A stretch of 7,478 bases of DNA from Deltaproteobacteria bacterium RBG_13_61_14. GTDB lineage: Bacteria; RBG-13-61-14. Position 1 is the stretch's first letter; each line of letters begins with the position of its first letter. The stretch lies in assembly GCA_001797815.1 (NCBI GenBank), contig MGQK01000004.1:1-7478 (forward strand), given 5' to 3'. The notes below the pieces were generated by a model that saw only the letters and a list, made by a program, of their open reading frames with translations, did no database searches and was not told the DNA's origin. The translations under genes were made by a program, and so were the position numbers. This document shows, one piece after another, positions 5,719 to 7,478 of this stretch.

Positions 5719-6372
5719 GTGCGATTGATCTTTTTAGGGCCGCCGGGTTGCGGCAAGGGAACCCAGGCCCAACGGATTATTTCGGATTACCGGATTCCCC
5801 AGATTTCCACGGGCGACCTGCTCCGCCAGGCGGTGCGGGACAAGACCGCGCTCGGCAAAGAGGCCAAGAAGTTCATGGACCGCGGGGAACTGGTGCCGGA
5901 CGAAGTGGTGGTGGGGATGGTGAAGGAGCGGCTCTTGGCCAACGACTGCAAGGGCGGGTTCCTGCTCGACGGCTTCCCCCGCACCGTGGCCCAGGCCGAG
6001 GCCTTGGACCGGACGCTCCAGAAGATGAAGCTCAAACTGAACGCGGTGGTCTCGATCGAGGTGCCGGACCCCGAGGTGGTCAAGCGTCTGGCCGGCCGGC
6101 GTACCTGCCCCAAGTGCCAGGCCATGTATCACGTGATTTTTAATCCGGCCCAGAACCAGAACGTGTGCGACAAGTGCGGGAGCGAGCTTTACCAGCGGGA
6201 CGACGACCAGGAAGACACCATCCAGGCCCGGTTGGAGGTTTACCACCGCCAGACCGCGCCCCTGATCGAGTATTACCAGAAGCAGGGGCTGGTGAAGCCG
6301 GTGACCGGGATGGGAAGCATTGACGAGATCTACGGCCGGATCAGGCAGGCGCTGGGAGATCGGGCTGGATGA
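5719..6372 (+). CDS. adk: Adenylate kinase, long form with zinc-binding LID
   Basis: Catalyses ATP + AMP = 2 ADP in the cytoplasm and balances adenylate pools. The 217 residues are the long bacterial form. The P-loop is GPPGCGKGTQ (7-16). The AMP-binding part has STGDLLRQAVR (30-40), with the conserved Arg at 36, and the DGFPRT motif (84-89). The LID domain (about 124-165) carries two pairs of cysteines, C130/C133 and C150/C153, which should bind structural zinc as in Bacillus-type enzymes; E. coli Adk lacks these. The QRDDDQEDTIQARLEVYHRQTAPLIEYY segment closes the LID and leads to the C-terminal helix. The GTG start is preceded by AAAGGAG 6 bases upstream and gives the usual M-x-L-I-F-L-G opening. 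The stop overlaps the map start (ATGA). The Cys in the P-loop is an uncommon but tolerated choice. Confidence 0.98.
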   Translation: MRLIFLGPPGCGKGTQAQRIISDYRIPQISTGDLLRQAVRDKTALGKEAKKFMDRGELVPDEVVVGMVKERLLANDCKGGFLLDGFPRTVAQAEALDRTLQKMKLKLNAVVSIEVPDPEVVKRLAGRRTCPKCQAMYHVIFNPAQNQNVCDKCGSELYQRDDDQEDTIQARLEVYHRQTAPLIEYYQKQGLVKPVTGMGSIDEIYGRIRQALGDRAG

Positions 6373-7136
6373 TCGAACTCAAGAACCCGGCGGAGATCGA
6401 AAAGATGCGCCGGGCCAACCAGGTGGTGGCCGAGACCTTGCAGGAGATCCGGGCGATGATTCGACCGGGCGTGAGCACCATGGAGCTGGAAGAGAAGGCG
6501 CGCGAGCTTCTCAACCAGACCCGGGCCCGCTCGGCTTTTCAAGGGTATCGGGGCTTCCCCTGCTGTCTGTGCACCTCGATCAATGAAGAGGTGGTGCACG
6601 GGATCCCCTCGTCCCACCGGGTGCTAAAGGAGGGCGACCTTCTCAGCCTGGATTTCGGCGTGGAGCTGGACGGATGGTTCGGCGACGCCGCGGTCAGCGT
6701 GGGGGTGGGCCGGCTCTCGCCCGAGGCGGGAAAGCTAATTCGGGTGACCGGGGAGGCCTTGGCGCGGGCGATTGCGGCGATGCAAGTGGGCAACCGGCTC
6801 TCGGATATTGCCCGGGCGGTGCAGGGCCACGTGGAGAGCCACGGCTTCTCGGTGGTGCAGCAGTTTGTCGGTCACGGGATTGGCCGGGCGATGCACGAGG
6901 AGCCGCAGGTGCCCAACTTCGGGAAGCCGCGTCCCGATTACCGTTTGCGGGAAGGGATGGTGCTGGCCCTGGAACCCATGGTCAATGTCGGCGGTCCGGA
7001 GGTGGAAATCGAGAAAGACGGCTGGACGGCCCGGACCGCGGATGGATCGCTTTCGGCCCATTTCGAGCATTCGGTCGCGGTGACCGTGAAGGGGCCGGAG
7101 GTGTTGAGCCGCCTGGATTCGAGCCAGGCATGTTAA
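6369..7136 (+). CDS. map: Methionine aminopeptidase, type I
   Basis: Removes the initiator methionine from nascent proteins at the ribosome when residue 2 is small. The 255 residues have the 'pita-bread' fold of type I enzymes without N-terminal extension. All five metal ligands are visible: D95 (in LDFG), D106 (in GDAA), H169 (in GHGIG), E202 (in LEPMV) and E233 (in FEHS). They are offset by two from the E. coli numbering. The active-site histidines H77 (VVHGIP) and H176 (AMHEEP) are also present. The ATG overlaps the adk stop, and GGGAG (6354-6358) is 10 bases upstream. Its place between adk and infA is standard in many Gram-positives and deltaproteobacteria-like groups. The enzyme appears fully functional. 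Confidence 0.98.
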   Translation: MIELKNPAEIEKMRRANQVVAETLQEIRAMIRPGVSTMELEEKARELLNQTRARSAFQGYRGFPCCLCTSINEEVVHGIPSSHRVLKEGDLLSLDFGVELDGWFGDAAVSVGVGRLSPEAGKLIRVTGEALARAIAAMQVGNRLSDIARAVQGHVESHGFSVVQQFVGHGIGRAMHEEPQVPNFGKPRPDYRLREGMVLALEPMVNVGGPEVEIEKDGWTARTADGSLSAHFEHSVAVTVKGPEVLSRLDSSQAC

Positions 7137-7149
7137 GTCAAGCCCGGAG

Positions 7150-7365
7150 ATGGCTAAGAAAGACCATATTGAAGTGGAGGGGAGGATCAGGGAAGTTCTG
7201 CCCAATGCCACCTTTCGGGTGGAGTTGGACAACGGGATGAAGGTGATGGCGCACATTTCCGGGAAGATGCGGATGCACTACATCAAGATCGTGCCGGGCG
7301 ACCGGGTGACCGTGGAGTTATCGCTCTATGATCTGACCCGGGGCCGGATTACCTATCGGCATTGA
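7150..7365 (+). CDS. infA: Translation initiation factor IF-1
   Basis: IF-1 is a single-domain OB-fold protein that occupies the 30S A site during initiation and stimulates IF-2 and IF-3. The 71 residues are typical. The opening [13 protein letters not shown], the [13 protein letters not shown] strand pair (17-29), [34 protein letters not shown] (34-67) and the ending YRH are all family hallmarks. The ATG is 13 bases after map. The only purine run, CGGAG, abuts the start codon without spacing, so initiation may depend on coupling to map. No alternative start fits the conserved N-terminus. The 43-base spacer to rpmJ holds a GC-rich hairpin. Confidence 0.97.
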   Translation: MAKKDHIEVEGRIREVLPNATFRVELDNGMKVMAHISGKMRMHYIKIVPGDRVTVELSLYDLTRGRITYRH

Positions 7366-7369
7366 GCGC

Positions 7370-7391
7370 GGGTGCGGGCGCGCCCGCGCCC
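7370..7391 (+). other. GC-rich hairpin in the infA-rpmJ spacer
   Basis: Bases 7370-7378 pair with 7383-7391 (nine pairs, one of them a G-U) around loop CGCG. The centre is the 14-base perfect palindrome GCGGGCGCGCCCGC (7374-7387). An alternative pairing of 7366-7372 (GCGCGGG) with 7383-7389 (CCCGCGC) is also possible. It begins just after the infA stop and ends 5 bases before the rpmJ Shine-Dalgarno sequence. No U-run follows. It could set relative expression of infA and rpmJ, or act in transcript processing. Confidence 0.55.
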
Positions 7392-7408
7392 CGAGCGGGA
7401 GAAGAATA

Positions 7409-7478
7409 GTGAAAGTTCATACCTCAGTCAGGCGCCGCTGCAAGAAGTGCAAGGTGATCAAGCGTCGGGGGGTGGTGC
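7409..7478 (+). CDS. rpmJ: 50S ribosomal protein L36 (bL36), 5' part only
   Basis: L36 is a very small 50S protein that binds 23S rRNA late in assembly. The GTG start at 7409 gives MKVHTSVRRRCKKCKVIKRR followed by GVV before the window ends, covering 23 of the usual 37 or so residues. CKKC (residues 11-14) is the first half of the zinc site of the zinc-binding form; the remaining Cys and His ligands should lie beyond the edge. GGGAGA (7397-7402) is 6 bases before the start. It is the usual last gene before the rpsM-rpsK-rpsD-rpoA-rplQ block, which would be expected downstream. Confidence 0.95.
   Translation, partial: MKVHTSVRRRCKKCKVIKRRGVV

Noticed and set aside
4353-5756. 467-codon open frame on the minus strand opposite secY
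   Set aside because: It lies wholly antisense to an unambiguous, full-length SecY. Its translation is His/Pro/Arg/Gln-rich with no recognisable domain, as expected from the complement of high-GC coding sequence.
7111-7129. tRNA T-arm-like hairpin (GCCTGG-ATTCGAG-CCAGGC)
   Set aside because: It is in frame inside the last codons of map, the TTCGA is offset by one base from a true T-loop, and no acceptor, anticodon or D-arm is visible around it.
1-7478. An undescribed defence, mobile or biosynthetic system
   Set aside because: Every coding stretch of note is a known spc-operon or adjacent gene in conserved order, and no coding space remains. The unusual content is limited to the L5 extension and the four structured spacers.

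Overview
The window is one uninterrupted, plus-strand stretch of the bacterial ribosomal-protein spc operon plus the start of the next block. The order is rpsQ (3' end) - rplN - rplX - rplE - rpsN - rpsH - rplF - rplR - rpsE - rpmD - rplO - secY - adk - map - infA - rpmJ (5' end). All genes are on the same strand and most are separated by 22 bases or fewer, or overlap by 4 bases. I see no mobile gene, tRNA, rRNA, CRISPR array or foreign gene. No stretch of 300 bases lacks a gene.

Organism: a high-GC bacterium with frequent GTG starts (rplX, rpsN, rpsE, adk and rpmJ). It has a short zinc-type S14, a zinc-ribbon L24, a zinc-LID adenylate kinase, and adk-map-infA inserted between secY and rpmJ. 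E. coli has secY followed directly by rpmJ, so this is not a typical gammaproteobacterium. Protein style and gene order fit Desulfobacterota (former Deltaproteobacteria) best. That is an inference from memory of the families, not from a search.

Layout: bases 1-56 hold the end of S17. Bases 78-3125 hold L14, L24, L5, S14, S8, L6 and L18. Bases 3212-4356 hold S5, L30 and L15. Bases 4359-5675 hold the SecY translocon channel. Bases 5719-7136 hold adenylate kinase and methionine aminopeptidase. Bases 7150-7478 hold IF-1 and the beginning of L36. The genes link ribosome assembly, translation initiation (IF-1), removal of the initiator methionine (Map), membrane insertion of nascent proteins (SecY) and adenylate balance (Adk).

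The gene content is ordinary and I do not find an undescribed system. The parts worth a second look are: (1) L5 carries a Lys/Glu/Ala-rich N-terminal extension of about 60 residues, containing an exact 12-bp tandem duplication; (2) exactly four spacers exceed 40 bases (rplN-rplX, rplR-rpsE, secY-adk, infA-rpmJ), and each contains a good RNA hairpin; (3) the rplR-rpsE spacer is about 49% GC, visibly poorer than its flanks, and holds a near-perfect palindrome plus a heptamer tandem repeat, resembling a small dispersed intergenic repeat inserted into the operon; (4) rplX and rplE overlap, so there is no spacer where E. coli has its S8 autoregulation site.
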